Below, one piece after another: positions 8,167-17,778 of a DNA stretch of 64,000 nucleotides; position 1 is the first letter of the stretch, and every line of letters starts with the position of its first letter. Made by a program: the position numbers and the translations under genes. The stretch spans positions 372,001 to 436,000 of the forward strand of contig NZ_JAMBNV010000002.1 in assembly GCF_023715245.1 (NCBI RefSeq), given 5' to 3'. Under the pieces are notes generated by a model. It was not told the DNA's origin. It did no database searches and worked only from the letters and a program-made list of their open reading frames with translations. The stretch is from Sporosarcina luteola. Lineage in GTDB: Bacteria > Bacillota > Bacilli > Bacillales_A > Planococcaceae.

Positions 8167-10581
8167 ATGGTGTTTTCGGAATTGAGTTACAACTCTCTCG
8201 TTTCTCTATTAGATAAGAAATTCTGTGTATCAGTTGCTGATAGAAGAGGGCGGATAACCTATGTGAATGACAACTTTTGTGCATTGTCGGGCTATTCCAA
8301 AGATGAGCTGCTCGGAAATAGTTACGGCGTTGTCAACCCTGGGTATACGCCGGAACGATTTGTGGAGGAAATGGAGCAGTACTTTTCACGTGATGAAGCT
8401 TGGCAGAAAAATGTCATGGCCATTGCAAAAGATGGTACTCCATATTGGGTAAACGCCAACATTATACCGGTATTGAATGCGGACGGGGAGATTATCCAGT
8501 TCCTTTCTATAGACAGTGACATTACAGCACGGGAGCTTACGAAGGGAAAATATAAAGAGACGCTGCAAAATCTGCGTAATATCGAAAATGCGCTCGACCA
8601 TTCATCGGTCGTCGCCATAACCGACGCGAAAGGCGTCATCACGTATGTCAATGAAAAATTCTGTGCATTGTCCCAATATACGAGTAGTGAATTGATTGGA
8701 AAAACACACCGAGTCGTTAATTCGAAAGTTCATCCCAAAAGCTTCTTCAAGGAAATGTGGAACACGATCCAAAGCGGAGAAATCTGGCAAGGCGATATTT
8801 GCAACCGTGCGAAGGACGGCTCCCTCTATTGGGTAAGTACAACAATCGTCCCGTTTCTTGATGAAGAAGGAAAACCGGAACAGTATATTGCAATCCGGCA
8901 TGACATTACAGCTCGGAAGCAGGCGGAAGAATCCTTGGAAGTCGCTTTACAGAATGATTTCCGGACTACCGTGAAAAACTTGCAAAATGCGATTTTCAAG
9001 TACAAGACTACTGAAGATGGAGAAATCAAATTCTCTCTTTTCGAGGGACAAATAAAAGAACGGGTCGGTATTTCGGTAGACAAGTTAAACTCTCAGAAGC
9101 TCTCCTATTATTTCACTGAAGAGGAGCTCGTAACATTCAAGAATCATTTATTGGCAGGGATGGCTGGGGAGATTGTCCAATTCGAGTTGCACTACGATGG
9201 CCTTTACTTCCTCGTTTACCTATCCCCAATCGCAATAGATGGAGAAATCGTCGAAGTTGTCGGCACAGCTATTGACATTACTGAACGAATTGAGGCAGAA
9301 AAAGTCATTGAGCATATGGCCTATTTCGATTCCCTTACCAACCTGCCCAACCGGAGAAACCTTCAAGAGAGAGTGAAACAGAAAATCGCCGGAGCTAGTG
9401 AGGGCGAACAGTTTGCCGTCCTGTTCCTCGACTTGGATCGTTTCAAAAATGTCAATGACACGTTAGGCCACCATGTCGGCGATCAATTGCTCATTGCTGT
9501 CGGGGAAAGGCTGCGCGATTGTGTTCATAGTGAAAATGCCGTCGCCAGACTAAGCGGGGATGAATTTGTCGTCCTCATTGATTCCGGCGATACGGATGAA
9601 TTGACAGCCCTTGCTGCCCAAATCGTTGAAGAAATTTCACAGCCCTACTATTTCGATAAACAAGAGATCTTCGTCGCCCCAAGCATCGGAATCGCATCGT
9701 ATCCACACGATGGAGAAGATTATAGTACATTGATACGCAATGCGGACACCGCCATGTACGTGGCAAAGGAGGCAGGCAGGAGAACGTTCCGATTTTTCAC
9801 GGAAGAGCTCCACGAAGAATTGATGGAAAAGACATTCTTCGAAATGGAGCTTCGGCAGGCATTGGAAAAGGGGCAAATGCTCCTTCATTATCAGCCCCAA
9901 TTCAATTTGAAAACCGGACAGTTAAATGGGATGGAGGCGCTTGCCAGATGGAATCATCCTGAACGGGGGTTTATCCCGCCGTTGAAATTCATTGAGATTG
10001 CGGAGGAGAACGGGTTCATCATCCCGCTCGGCGATTGGGTGTTGAAAACGGCATGTGCGCAGGCGAAGGCTTGGCAGGAACAAGGGCTTCCTGCTTTGCG
10101 GATGAGCGTCAATGTATCGATGAGGCAATTCAATCAGCCTTCATTCGTGGCAGATGCACTTAAAATCTTGAACGAAACCGGGCTCCATCCATCGTATTTG
10201 AATTTAGAGATTACAGAAAGCATGATGTCAGACGTGAAGCGCTGCGAAATTGTTTTACAACAGTTGAAAGATGCAGGAATCACTGTCAGCGTCGATGATT
10301 TCGGCACAGGGTACTCGTCCCTCCTCTATTTGAGCAAGTTCCCGCTCTCTCATCTGAAAATCGACCAGGCATTCATCCGGGAACTGAGCAACAACAACAC
10401 CGCAATCGTCAAAGCGATTATCGATCTCGCAAAGAACTTGGGACTGAACGTCATCGCGGAAGGCGTCGAAACAGAAGAACAGGAACAATTCCTGAAAGAC
10501 CTCGGCTGCAATGAAGTGCAGGGCTATCTTTATTCCAAACCGCTTCCTCGCAAGGAAATCGAGCAATTGCTGTTTCACTAA
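8167..10581 (+). CDS. PAS-GGDEF-EAL cyclic-di-GMP signalling protein
   Basis: An 804-residue cytoplasmic protein with two clear PAS domains (about 15-130 and 140-255), a third PAS-like region (about 265-370), a GGDEF domain (about 375-540) and an EAL domain (about 555-800). The EAL part keeps the metal and catalytic motifs EALARW, NLEITES, DDFGTGYSSL and EGVETEEQ, so phosphodiesterase activity is likely. The GGDEF signature is SGDEF (near residue 464), a variant found in some active cyclases. There is no transmembrane segment, so PAS ligands or redox state are the probable inputs. The start at ATG 8167 is set by GAAAGGA upstream; 37 extra codons upstream lack support. Confidence 0.9.
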   Translation: MVFSELSYNSLVSLLDKKFCVSVADRRGRITYVNDNFCALSGYSKDELLGNSYGVVNPGYTPERFVEEMEQYFSRDEAWQKNVMAIAKDGTPYWVNANIIPVLNADGEIIQFLSIDSDITARELTKGKYKETLQNLRNIENALDHSSVVAITDAKGVITYVNEKFCALSQYTSSELIGKTHRVVNSKVHPKSFFKEMWNTIQSGEIWQGDICNRAKDGSLYWVSTTIVPFLDEEGKPEQYIAIRHDITARKQAEESLEVALQNDFRTTVKNLQNAIFKYKTTEDGEIKFSLFEGQIKERVGISVDKLNSQKLSYYFTEEELVTFKNHLLAGMAGEIVQFELHYDGLYFLVYLSPIAIDGEIVEVVGTAIDITERIEAEKVIEHMAYFDSLTNLPNRRNLQERVKQKIAGASEGEQFAVLFLDLDRFKNVNDTLGHHVGDQLLIAVGERLRDCVHSENAVARLSGDEFVVLIDSGDTDELTALAAQIVEEISQPYYFDKQEIFVAPSIGIASYPHDGEDYSTLIRNADTAMYVAKEAGRRTFRFFTEELHEELMEKTFFEMELRQALEKGQMLLHYQPQFNLKTGQLNGMEALARWNHPERGFIPPLKFIEIAEENGFIIPLGDWVLKTACAQAKAWQEQGLPALRMSVNVSMRQFNQPSFVADALKILNETGLHPSYLNLEITESMMSDVKRCEIVLQQLKDAGITVSVDDFGTGYSSLLYLSKFPLSHLKIDQAFIRELSNNNTAIVKAIIDLAKNLGLNVIAEGVETEEQEQFLKDLGCNEVQGYLYSKPLPRKEIEQLLFH

Positions 10582-10591
10582 TTTTCACATT

Positions 10592-10619
10592 GCGCACTCC
10601 GGTTCGGGGTGCGTTTATG
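10592..10619 (+). terminator. Probable terminator of the GGDEF-EAL gene
   Basis: GCACTCC pairs with GGGGTGC (one G-T pair), but the following T run is short (GTTTATGT). Confidence 0.45.
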
Positions 10620-10664
10620 TCTAAAATAAGAGTTATAGAATCCAGTATGAATTGAGGTGCGCCT

Positions 10665-12602
10665 ATGTATAAAACAATCGGAGTCGTCGCACACGTCGAC
10701 GCGGGAAAGACGACATTTTCCGAACAGCTGCTATTTCATACGAACAGCATTCGCCATAGAGGCCGTGTCGATCATCAAGACACGTTCCTCGACAGCCATG
10801 AAATCGAGAAGAACCGCGGCATCACCGTATTCGCAGACCAAGGCGCCTTCACATTCAACGGATCGCACTACACACTCATCGATACGCCTGGACACGTCGA
10901 CTTTTCGCCTGAAATGGAGAGGGCGATCCAGGTGATGGATGCCGCCATTGTCATCATCAGCGCGGCGGACGGAGTGGAAGGGCACACCGAAACGGTTTGG
11001 CAACTGCTGAAAAAGCATCAAGTCCCAACCTTCTTCTTTTTGAATAAAACCGATCGCGAAGGCGTGATTTTACCGGACGTCGTTGATGAAATTCGCGGCA
11101 GCCTTTCAGAGGAGATTTTTGATTTGTCGGAAATGGAAGAAGGCTGCATGACCGAAAACCTCATTGAATTCATTGCGGAACGCGACGAGGCATTGCTCGA
11201 GCGTTATATGGATGCCGGCTATGACGAAGCGTTATGGCTGGAAGCTCTAAAGCGGATGATTAAAAATCGTGACGTCTTTGCTTATGGGCATGGCTCTGCA
11301 CTGAAGGATATCGGTATACTTGATTTCTTGAAGAAGTTGGATTTGCTTGCGGAGACGGATTACGTGGTTGAAGGAGATTTTGCCGCGCGCGTCTATAAAA
11401 TCCGGCATGATGAAAACGGCAACCGGGTGACGTTCCTGAAAGTGTTGCAAGGTGGCGTGCGCGTCAGGGATGAAGTGCAATATGCCGGCAAGGTTGAGAA
11501 AGTAACACAGATTAGGAGATATAACGGAAAGAAGTTCGAAGCGTTGGACGTTGCTCATGCGGGAGAAATAGTCGCAGTTACGGGATTGTCAGAGGCAGGT
11601 GCGGGTGATCCGATCGGCGAGCTCGTTGAGAAGGCGGAGTTTGATTTGATTCCTACTTTGAAATCAAAAGTAATTTTTGACCCTTCCATCCACGTGAAGG
11701 AAGTGCTGCGCTGCTTCAAAATGCTGGACGCCGAAGACCCTTCGTTGCGCGTTGTCTGGGACGAGCATGTCCAAGAAATACATGTCCATGTGATGGGCGT
11801 CATCCAGCTTGAAGTGTTGAGACAAATTATGCGAGATCGTTTCCAATTTGACGTGTCGTTTGGCGATCCAAGAATTTTGTATAAGGAAACGATTCGTTCC
11901 ACCGTAAACGGCTACGGCCATTTCGAGCCGCTGAAGCATTATGCGGAAGTACACTTGAAGATTGAGCCGGCAGAGCGGAACAGCGGCATTTCGTTTTACA
12001 ATGTATGCCATGCGAATGCTTTATCCATTGGGAATCAAAACTTGGTGCGGACCCATCTTTTCGAGCGTTCTCATCATGGTTTATTGACAGGATCGACACT
12101 GACCGACGTAAAGATCACCTTGCTGACAGGCAGGGGGCATAACGAGCACACATCCGGCGGCGATTTCAGGGAAGCGACATTCCGCGCATTGCGGCAAGGA
12201 TTGGAAAAGGCGGAAAACATTCTTCTTGAACCGGTTTACGACTTCAAGATAAAAGTCGGGATGGAACATATCGGCCGTGTCCTGTCCGACATCCAGCAGG
12301 CATCTGGAAGTTTCGAGCCACCTGAAGCAATCGGCGAAAATACTGTTGTGACAGGACGAGTTCCAGTTGCCACGTTCATGAATTACAGCACAACATTCGC
12401 ATCATTTACGAATGGGAAAGGTGCGCTCACCTTGCAGTTCGGCGGCTATGACGAATGCCATAATCCGAAGGAAGTGATCGAGGCGATCGGCTATAACAAA
12501 GACGCCGACCCTGAATATACATCCACTTCGATTTTTTGCGCAAAAGGCAAAGGCTATCCGGTTCCGTGGTATGAAGCGGAAGCCGCGATGCATTTGTTGT
12601 GA
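10665..12602 (+). CDS. TetM-like ribosomal-protection GTPase
   Basis: A 645-residue EF-G paralogue of the TetM/TetO/OtrA type, which removes tetracycline from the ribosome or acts as an accessory elongation factor. The G motifs are intact: AHVDAGKTT at residues 9-17, DTPGH near 74, NKTD near 128. EF-G-like domains II-V follow at the usual family length. The GAGGTGCGCCT site precedes the ATG. No mobile element or resistance gene is next to it, so a long-resident chromosomal member is more likely than a recently acquired determinant. Whether it gives resistance cannot be read from the sequence. Confidence 0.85.
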   Translation: MYKTIGVVAHVDAGKTTFSEQLLFHTNSIRHRGRVDHQDTFLDSHEIEKNRGITVFADQGAFTFNGSHYTLIDTPGHVDFSPEMERAIQVMDAAIVIISAADGVEGHTETVWQLLKKHQVPTFFFLNKTDREGVILPDVVDEIRGSLSEEIFDLSEMEEGCMTENLIEFIAERDEALLERYMDAGYDEALWLEALKRMIKNRDVFAYGHGSALKDIGILDFLKKLDLLAETDYVVEGDFAARVYKIRHDENGNRVTFLKVLQGGVRVRDEVQYAGKVEKVTQIRRYNGKKFEALDVAHAGEIVAVTGLSEAGAGDPIGELVEKAEFDLIPTLKSKVIFDPSIHVKEVLRCFKMLDAEDPSLRVVWDEHVQEIHVHVMGVIQLEVLRQIMRDRFQFDVSFGDPRILYKETIRSTVNGYGHFEPLKHYAEVHLKIEPAERNSGISFYNVCHANALSIGNQNLVRTHLFERSHHGLLTGSTLTDVKITLLTGRGHNEHTSGGDFREATFRALRQGLEKAENILLEPVYDFKIKVGMEHIGRVLSDIQQASGSFEPPEAIGENTVVTGRVPVATFMNYSTTFASFTNGKGALTLQFGGYDECHNPKEVIEAIGYNKDADPEYTSTSIFCAKGKGYPVPWYEAEAAMHLL

Positions 12603-12755
12603 TTGATTTGTAGAGTGCATTTGGCGCGACGGGCGAGGGCTTGTATTTTTTCACTTCCGCGGTCATTTTTATCGCAAATGACCAGCCCATTCGCGCCGAA
12701 TGCCTTCGACCAATCAAAAACTCTCTTCGCCATTAGTATCTAGTAGGTAAAAAGC

Positions 12756-12878
12756 CACGAAATGACGATAACTTTGTGAATTTGACCGATAACTTTCGGA
12801 AAGTGACCGATAACTTCCTCGAACTGACCGATAAACTTGTAAATTTGACCGATAACTCACCGGAAATGATCGATATCT
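12756..12878 (+). repeat. Family A array 1 (head + 5 units, 21 bp)
   Basis: A head ending in AAATGACGATAAC (core near 12763) is followed by cores TGACCGATAAC or close variants starting at 12783, 12804, 12825, 12846 and 12867, exactly 21 bp apart. It fills the convergent gap between the TetM-like gene and the methyltransferase and ends four bases from the latter's stop codon. Confidence 0.9.
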
Positions 12879-12881
12879 CCC

Positions 12882-13490
12882 CTACTCACCCAATCGATAA
12901 ATTAAAAATCGCTCATTCTCATTTTTATCATATAGCCGGTCGACTTTTACTTCTTTCCACAGCTCAAACGGCGTCTGATTGTCCATATATTGCACATATT
13001 CCGCGGTCGGGTAATAAAGAATGACGTCGACCGGACGTGCAGCCCGTTCCACGGACATCAAAATGTTACTAATAGCCGTCATAAATATTTGAATGGAAAA
13101 CGGGTTAAAGAAATAAAATTTATTCTCCGACGGATCAATTTCATACGTTTCCGCAAAGCACCGCTCAAAACGGATTGCCCCGCCGCGGAACTTCGCTTTA
13201 CGCCGATATCTGACCAAGTTTTCAATTGCGTCCTCGTAGAGCTGGCCATTCATCTCAATGCCCGTAACAGATGATCCGAAGTGATGATGAACGTAAAATG
13301 ACACGCGCGCTTTGCCGCAGCCAAAATCGACAAAACCGTCCGATCGTTTCAACTCGTAAGATTTGAACAGCTCGTCCAACGCTTCGTAAGGCGTCGCCTC
13401 ATAGCGATTATAATGAGCTGATTGACTCAGTAGTTCAAGCGTCCCACCCGTTTTTATCCGAAGAAGGTTATCGTACTCCTTTTCGTTCAA
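12882..13490 (-). CDS. SAM-dependent methyltransferase
   Basis: A 202-residue class I methyltransferase-like protein. VDFGCGKARVSF (near residue 57) is the glycine-rich motif I that binds S-adenosylmethionine, TGIEMN is the acidic end of strand 2, and FFNPF resembles motif IV of methyltransferases. Substrate unknown. I chose TTG 13490, which has AAAGGGA nine bases upstream; the in-frame GTG at 13499 directly abuts that site. The stop codon touches the end of family A array 1. It is transcribed alone; a hairpin for the RND gene lies on its upstream side. Confidence 0.75.
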   Translation of the reverse strand: MNEKEYDNLLRIKTGGTLELLSQSAHYNRYEATPYEALDELFKSYELKRSDGFVDFGCGKARVSFYVHHHFGSSVTGIEMNGQLYEDAIENLVRYRRKAKFRGGAIRFERCFAETYEIDPSENKFYFFNPFSIQIFMTAISNILMSVERAARPVDVILYYPTAEYVQYMDNQTPFELWKEVKVDRLYDKNENERFLIYRLGE

Positions 13491-13551
13491 CGAACTCACT
13501 CCCTTTCTTCATCGCCTCATTGTAGCCGTCTAACTTGTCTTATGACAAGCG

Positions 13552-13585
13552 GAAAACACGATCTCCATTATTCATGAAGATCGTG
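13552..13585 (-). terminator. Region of RND/methyltransferase junction: terminator hairpin
   Basis: On the minus strand CACGATCT pairs with AGATCGTG around a 13-nt loop and is followed by TTTTCC. It lies just after the RND gene stop. Confidence 0.8.
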
Positions 13586-13600
13586 CTCGCACTACATTAG

Positions 13601-16600
13601 TCATTTCACAGGTTCGGCCAATCGTGTCACCACGCGTTTCCTTCGTTTGGCAGTCACCGCTTCCGCCACTATCTCAGTCTTAGTAAACAAACGATACACC
13701 GATGGAATGAGCAGCAATGTTATAAACGTAGCAAACAGCAATCCGGAAATTAACACCGTTGCGAGAGGCGCCTGATAATTTCCCGATGCACCTGAAGCGA
13801 GCGCAAGGGGCAGCATTCCCCCAACCGTCGTCAACGTCGTCATGAAGATCGGTCGAACCCGGTTCCTTCCTGCTTCGACTAAAGCCTCTTGTACAGTCAT
13901 CCCCTCCCTGCGAAGCTGGTTCGTCCGGTCAATTAAGAGTATTGCGTTATTCAACACGATACCGATAAGCATGATGATGCCCATCCCGGACAACAGATTC
14001 AGCTCCATCTGCGTCACGAACAATCCGATGATGACGCCGATGACTGCCATCGGAATGACCGACATAACTATGAGCGGGTGCCCCAGGTGATTGAACTGGA
14101 CCGCCATGACGAAGTAGACGAGGAACAACGCGATGCCTAACACTAGAAGCATTTCCACCATAAGCTGCTGTTGTTGCTCGATATCGCCTGCCACATCGAT
14201 TGCATAGCCCGCGGGCGCAGTGAATTCGCTAATGACTTTTTGCACGTCGCGATTAATTGCACCTAAATCCCTTCCTTCAATATCCGCTGAAACTGTGATG
14301 AATCGTTCCCCGCTGATATGTGTAATTTCGTTTGGCGTGCTGACCGATTCCAAGCTAAGTAAATTTGATAATTTCTTATCGCCTTCCATCGTCGGAATTT
14401 CCAAATCGAATAGCGCCTCCCGCGTATTCGTTTTCGACTCCCAACTTACTACAAGAGGCACATTCTCTCCACCAAGCATCATTTGACCGACAGGCATTTC
14501 AATGAAAGCTTGTTCGATGAATTGTTTCACCTGCATTTGCGATAAGCCGGCATCCTCGATTGCCTTCTCTTTTAACACAATCGCCTGTTCTTCCGATGTG
14601 CGTTCCATTGAATTCGTCATGCCGACGAGTCCTTCAACCTTGCCGAGCTGCCCCATAAAGTCCTTCGCAATTGCCTGCAGCTGACCAAAATCTTCCCCTT
14701 TGATCATCACTTGGACAGGCGCGCCGCTCACTTCGGACATTGCCAATTGCACGGTTCGTATCGGTTCTGCTTCTTGGAACTCCCGCAGCAATCGTACTAT
14801 CTGTTCATTTACTTCCTTCTGTTCGAGAACCATGTCATCACCTTTGGTCATATTGACGATGACAAACAGTTCGTTAACACTACCTTCCAATACATAGCTG
14901 GATTCGACATCGTTAATTCTCGCCAACTTGTCATTCAGCAGATGTGCAAGCCGCTCTTTTTCAGCAGGCTCCACCCCTGTTTCAAGTGCAACGACAATCT
15001 CGCTATATCGATTAAAGACGTCCGGCATGACGGTCATCGGAATTTTATTCACAAGGAAAAGCGATCCGGCAAAAAGTCCGAAAAAGACTGCGATGACTAG
15101 AAGACACCGACGTTTTTTCCCAACAATCCACGAAACGATTGCACTGTACCCTTTGCTGAAACGGCTCTCTTTCCTGGTATCACGGATGTCCCGGTAGCGA
15201 AGGAAATTCTCCGATAGTACAGGGATAAGCGTGAATGCGACAAGCACCGAGCTTATCAATGTAATCGCCACGACAATCGCAAGGATGATCATGAACTCGC
15301 CCAAGCCCCCACCGATAAAACCGATTGGAAGAAATACCACAATCGTCGTCAGCATGGACGCGAAAACGGCACCCGCCACTTCCTTCGTCCCCGCAAGAAC
15401 CGCCTCCAACTTTGCGAGGCCGAGCTCCCGCTGCCGATAAATCGATTCCAAAATGACAATCGACGAGTCCACCATCATTCCGATTCCAAGCCCTAGACCG
15501 ATAAGCGTCAGCATATTGAGGCTGTATCCGAGCATATAAACGGTCAAGAAGGTCAGCAGCACCGATGTCGGGATTGAAACCGCGATGATAAGTGTCGCAC
15601 GGACATTTCTTAGGAATAAAAGCAGAATCGCAATTGCCACAATGCTGCCGATCAGAATATTGACGACGACCCCATCAATTGATTCCTGTATGATGTCCGC
15701 CTGCGCCACCATTTCATTCAACGTAAAGCCTTTCACAAGCCCTTCATCACGTATCTTCTGAATCTCGGCACGGACTGCTTTCGCCATATCAATTTGTGTA
15801 ATGTTCGCGGCCCGCCCTACTTGGATGAACACCAATTCCTTCGTCCCGTTTTTCCATACGAATGATGAATTTTCACGAGTCGCTAGCGTTACATCTGCAA
15901 TCTCCTTCAGTTGAATAAAACCTTCTGCTGTTGGGATTTCAATCCGCTTCACTCCGTCAATATTCTCAAGCTGGGAATTCCAGCGGATGATCCCGTCCTG
16001 CAGTTCGCCAAGTGTCGTTTCCGAGTTCGCTTGCGCAATGAACCCCGCAACTTGCGAAATATCCAATCCATGCTTCTTCATTTCATCCCGATTGAACGCA
16101 ATGGACAGTTCCTGCTCAGATACCCCGGATAGATGGACGTCTTGAACCTCCTTTAAGCCTTCAAGCCTCGGTTCAAGTACTTCCTTGGCGAATGCCGTCA
16201 TCGCTTGAAGATTATCGCCCGATAGATCCATGAAAAACTCATAGCCTTGCTGGACACCGTATTGCATGGCCACGGCTTCTTGAATTTCAGAATGCTCCGC
16301 TTTTGTTTCATTCACCGCTTTGTCGACATTTTTCATGACCTTATCGCTCTGCCCACGGGCAATCGTTATATCGAGGGAACTGCTCCCGACCGTCGTCGTC
16401 GACCGTACTTCCTCAACACCTTCGATTCCTGCAAGCTCCTGTTCCAGCGGCGAGGTTATGAACCGTTCTACATCAACCGCTGCAATATCCCCCGCGTCGA
16501 TATAGACGGACGCCCCATCCATCCCGACCGACGGCATAATTTCCTTATCCAGCTTTAAAACCGCGTAGCTCCCCAAAGCTACGATCAACACGGTCAATAA

Positions 16601-16645
16601 ACCAACCAACACCTTCTTTTTCACAATTAACTCCAATACCCTCAC
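13601..16645 (-). CDS. RND-family efflux pump (SwrC/AcrB-like)
   Basis: A 1014-residue inner-membrane transporter of the HAE-RND class, using the proton gradient to expel hydrophobic compounds. One N-terminal membrane helix, a large periplasm-type loop (about 35-320), a helix cluster with GLGLGIGMMVDSSIVILE (helix 4 with its acidic residue), a second loop and a second helix cluster ending in LLIPSVYRLF are all visible. In Bacillus the closest named relative is SwrC (surfactin self-resistance). GTG 16645 is chosen because AAAGGGGA lies six bases before it; the ATG eight codons earlier overlaps that site. No membrane-fusion protein gene is adjacent, as usual for Firmicute members. Confidence 0.9.
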   Translation of the reverse strand: MRVLELIVKKKVLVGLLTVLIVALGSYAVLKLDKEIMPSVGMDGASVYIDAGDIAAVDVERFITSPLEQELAGIEGVEEVRSTTTVGSSSLDITIARGQSDKVMKNVDKAVNETKAEHSEIQEAVAMQYGVQQGYEFFMDLSGDNLQAMTAFAKEVLEPRLEGLKEVQDVHLSGVSEQELSIAFNRDEMKKHGLDISQVAGFIAQANSETTLGELQDGIIRWNSQLENIDGVKRIEIPTAEGFIQLKEIADVTLATRENSSFVWKNGTKELVFIQVGRAANITQIDMAKAVRAEIQKIRDEGLVKGFTLNEMVAQADIIQESIDGVVVNILIGSIVAIAILLLFLRNVRATLIIAVSIPTSVLLTFLTVYMLGYSLNMLTLIGLGLGIGMMVDSSIVILESIYRQRELGLAKLEAVLAGTKEVAGAVFASMLTTIVVFLPIGFIGGGLGEFMIILAIVVAITLISSVLVAFTLIPVLSENFLRYRDIRDTRKESRFSKGYSAIVSWIVGKKRRCLLVIAVFFGLFAGSLFLVNKIPMTVMPDVFNRYSEIVVALETGVEPAEKERLAHLLNDKLARINDVESSYVLEGSVNELFVIVNMTKGDDMVLEQKEVNEQIVRLLREFQEAEPIRTVQLAMSEVSGAPVQVMIKGEDFGQLQAIAKDFMGQLGKVEGLVGMTNSMERTSEEQAIVLKEKAIEDAGLSQMQVKQFIEQAFIEMPVGQMMLGGENVPLVVSWESKTNTREALFDLEIPTMEGDKKLSNLLSLESVSTPNEITHISGERFITVSADIEGRDLGAINRDVQKVISEFTAPAGYAIDVAGDIEQQQQLMVEMLLVLGIALFLVYFVMAVQFNHLGHPLIVMSVIPMAVIGVIIGLFVTQMELNLLSGMGIIMLIGIVLNNAILLIDRTNQLRREGMTVQEALVEAGRNRVRPIFMTTLTTVGGMLPLALASGASGNYQAPLATVLISGLLFATFITLLLIPSVYRLFTKTEIVAEAVTAKRRKRVVTRLAEPVK

Positions 16646-16771
16646 AACAATTCCCCTTTCCGGCCTCATTGTTCATTAGCTTAACAAGTTTTTCCACTTC
16701 TTATAACGTGCTCCAGCCGGATTTCAGCTCGGACTTTGGATGTAGATGGCTGTTTTCGAGGGTTGGCGCTA

Positions 16772-16883
16772 GGTTATCGGTCAAGTTCACAAGTTTATCG
16801 GTCAAATCCAGCGAGTTATCGGTCACTTCCGTACAGTTATCAATCAAATTCGCTCACTTATCGTCATTTCAAGACTTAATACC
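16772..16883 (-). repeat. Family A array 2 (head + 4 units, 21 bp)
   Basis: Plus-strand cores TTATCGGTCA or variants begin at 16774, 16795, 16816 and 16837, and the head core TTATCGTCATTTCAAGACTTAA begins at 16858. Spacing is exactly 21 bp throughout. The element is in minus orientation, in the divergent gap between the RND pump and the VOC protein, and has one unit fewer than the other family A arrays. Confidence 0.9.
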
Positions 16884-16961
16884 TATCGAGCTAAGTCACT
16901 TTCTGTTAAGCATTTAGCTTAGCAAATTCTCTATGGTAGAGGTGTTCGACTACTTAGAAAA

Positions 16962-16970
16962 TGGTATAAT
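16962..16970 (+). promoter_or_regulatory. Extended -10 promoter of the VOC gene
   Basis: TGGTATAAT lies 33 bp upstream of the ATG at 17003. The -35 is weak. Confidence 0.55.
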
Positions 16971-17002
16971 GAGGGTAATTTATTCATAAGGGGGATTTTT
17001 AA

Positions 17003-17377
17003 ATGGGGGAAATCAAGAAAATCGGACAAATTGGGGTACCGGCAAAAAACATTGAACGTGCAACAGCATTTTACAAGGAGCAATTAGGCTTGCAGCTATT
17101 ATTCAACACTGACACAATGGCGTTTTTCGATTGCGACGGCGTACGCTTACTCGTCAGCCTTCCTGAAAAGGAAGAGTTCGCCCATTCAAGCTCCGTCCTT
17201 TATTTTCATGTGGGAGATATTCAACGAGCCTTTGAGGAATATAAGGCAAAAGGGATTGTTTTCATCGATGAGCCGCATTTGGTTGCAAAGATGGGGCAAA
17301 CGGAAACGTGGATGGTGTTCTTCAAAGACACAGAGGGTAATATGCATGCGTTGAATAGTGAAGTTTTGGTGGGATAA
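17003..17377 (+). CDS. VOC / glyoxalase-fold protein
   Basis: A 124-residue protein of the vicinal oxygen chelate superfamily with paired beta-alpha-beta-beta-beta units: GQIGVPAKNIERATAFYKE at the start and VFFKDTEGNMHALNSE at the end. The terminal Glu-containing strand and the early residues could form a metal site as in dioxygenases and glyoxalases, but the substrate cannot be assigned. The start is supported by TAAGGGGGA upstream and by an extended -10 promoter. It ends at a strong terminator and is probably monocistronic, at the left edge of the AT-rich block. Confidence 0.8.
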   Translation: MGEIKKIGQIGVPAKNIERATAFYKEQLGLQLLFNTDTMAFFDCDGVRLLVSLPEKEEFAHSSSVLYFHVGDIQRAFEEYKAKGIVFIDEPHLVAKMGQTETWMVFFKDTEGNMHALNSEVLVG

Positions 17378-17385
17378 ATTAAAAA

Positions 17386-17440
17386 CGGGGCTGTCCCGAA
17401 AGTCGATTTTCAATGACTTTTTGGATAGCCCTCGTTCTTT
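17386..17440 (+). terminator. Terminator of the VOC gene
   Basis: GGGCTGTCC pairs with GGATAGCCC, with an inner AAAGTC...GACTTT stem and a TCGTTCTTT tail. A related hairpin occurs at 22553-22604. Confidence 0.8.
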
Positions 17441-17695
17441 CATAAAACTGTTTTCTTTTCGCCAAATAAAAGGCCGGATATTAATTCCTTTGTTGTTTCC
17501 TTTTTTATGAGTATAGACCTCGATATACGACAAATGTTCTTATAACTTAGCTGCTATATCCACCCCTGCTAAAAACAATAATTAATCACTATTATCAATA
17601 TTGATCAGTGTTTAAGGCTGCTAGCCGTTTCTTTTTTATTTTGGTAGACATAAAATTGCTCCTGGTGTAAACACTAGTTAAATTAAAATGAATAT

Positions 17696-17720
17696 TCAAT
17701 AAGAAAGTGAATCTTATTGA
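17696..17720. promoter_or_regulatory. Perfect 9-bp inverted repeat upstream of the lipoprotein gene
   Basis: TCAATAAGA and TCTTATTGA flank a 7-nt loop, about 60 bp before the lipoprotein start. It could be an operator or an mRNA hairpin; there is no T tail. The rest of 17440-17778 is AT-rich with no gene seen. Confidence 0.4.
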
Positions 17721-17778
17721 GGATTAAATACGTATAGCTACTATAAGAAAACAAACCAAACATTAGGAGGGTTTTAAG

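Noticed and set aside
10665..12602. Elongation factor G itself
   Set aside because: The sequence and length (645 residues) fit the TetM-like branch; genuine EF-G is about 690 residues and lies in the str operon.
12776..13024. Small protein with seven-residue repeats (LTDNF, VTDNF)
   Set aside because: The frame is open only because the 21-bp period equals seven codons. It lacks a ribosome-binding site and runs antisense through the methyltransferase gene. Similar chance frames cross the arrays at 16669-16917, 28176-28367, 44147-44329 and 50516-50710.
16965..16970. Promoter reading into the RND pump
   Set aside because: The TATAAT is on the plus strand and points to the VOC gene.
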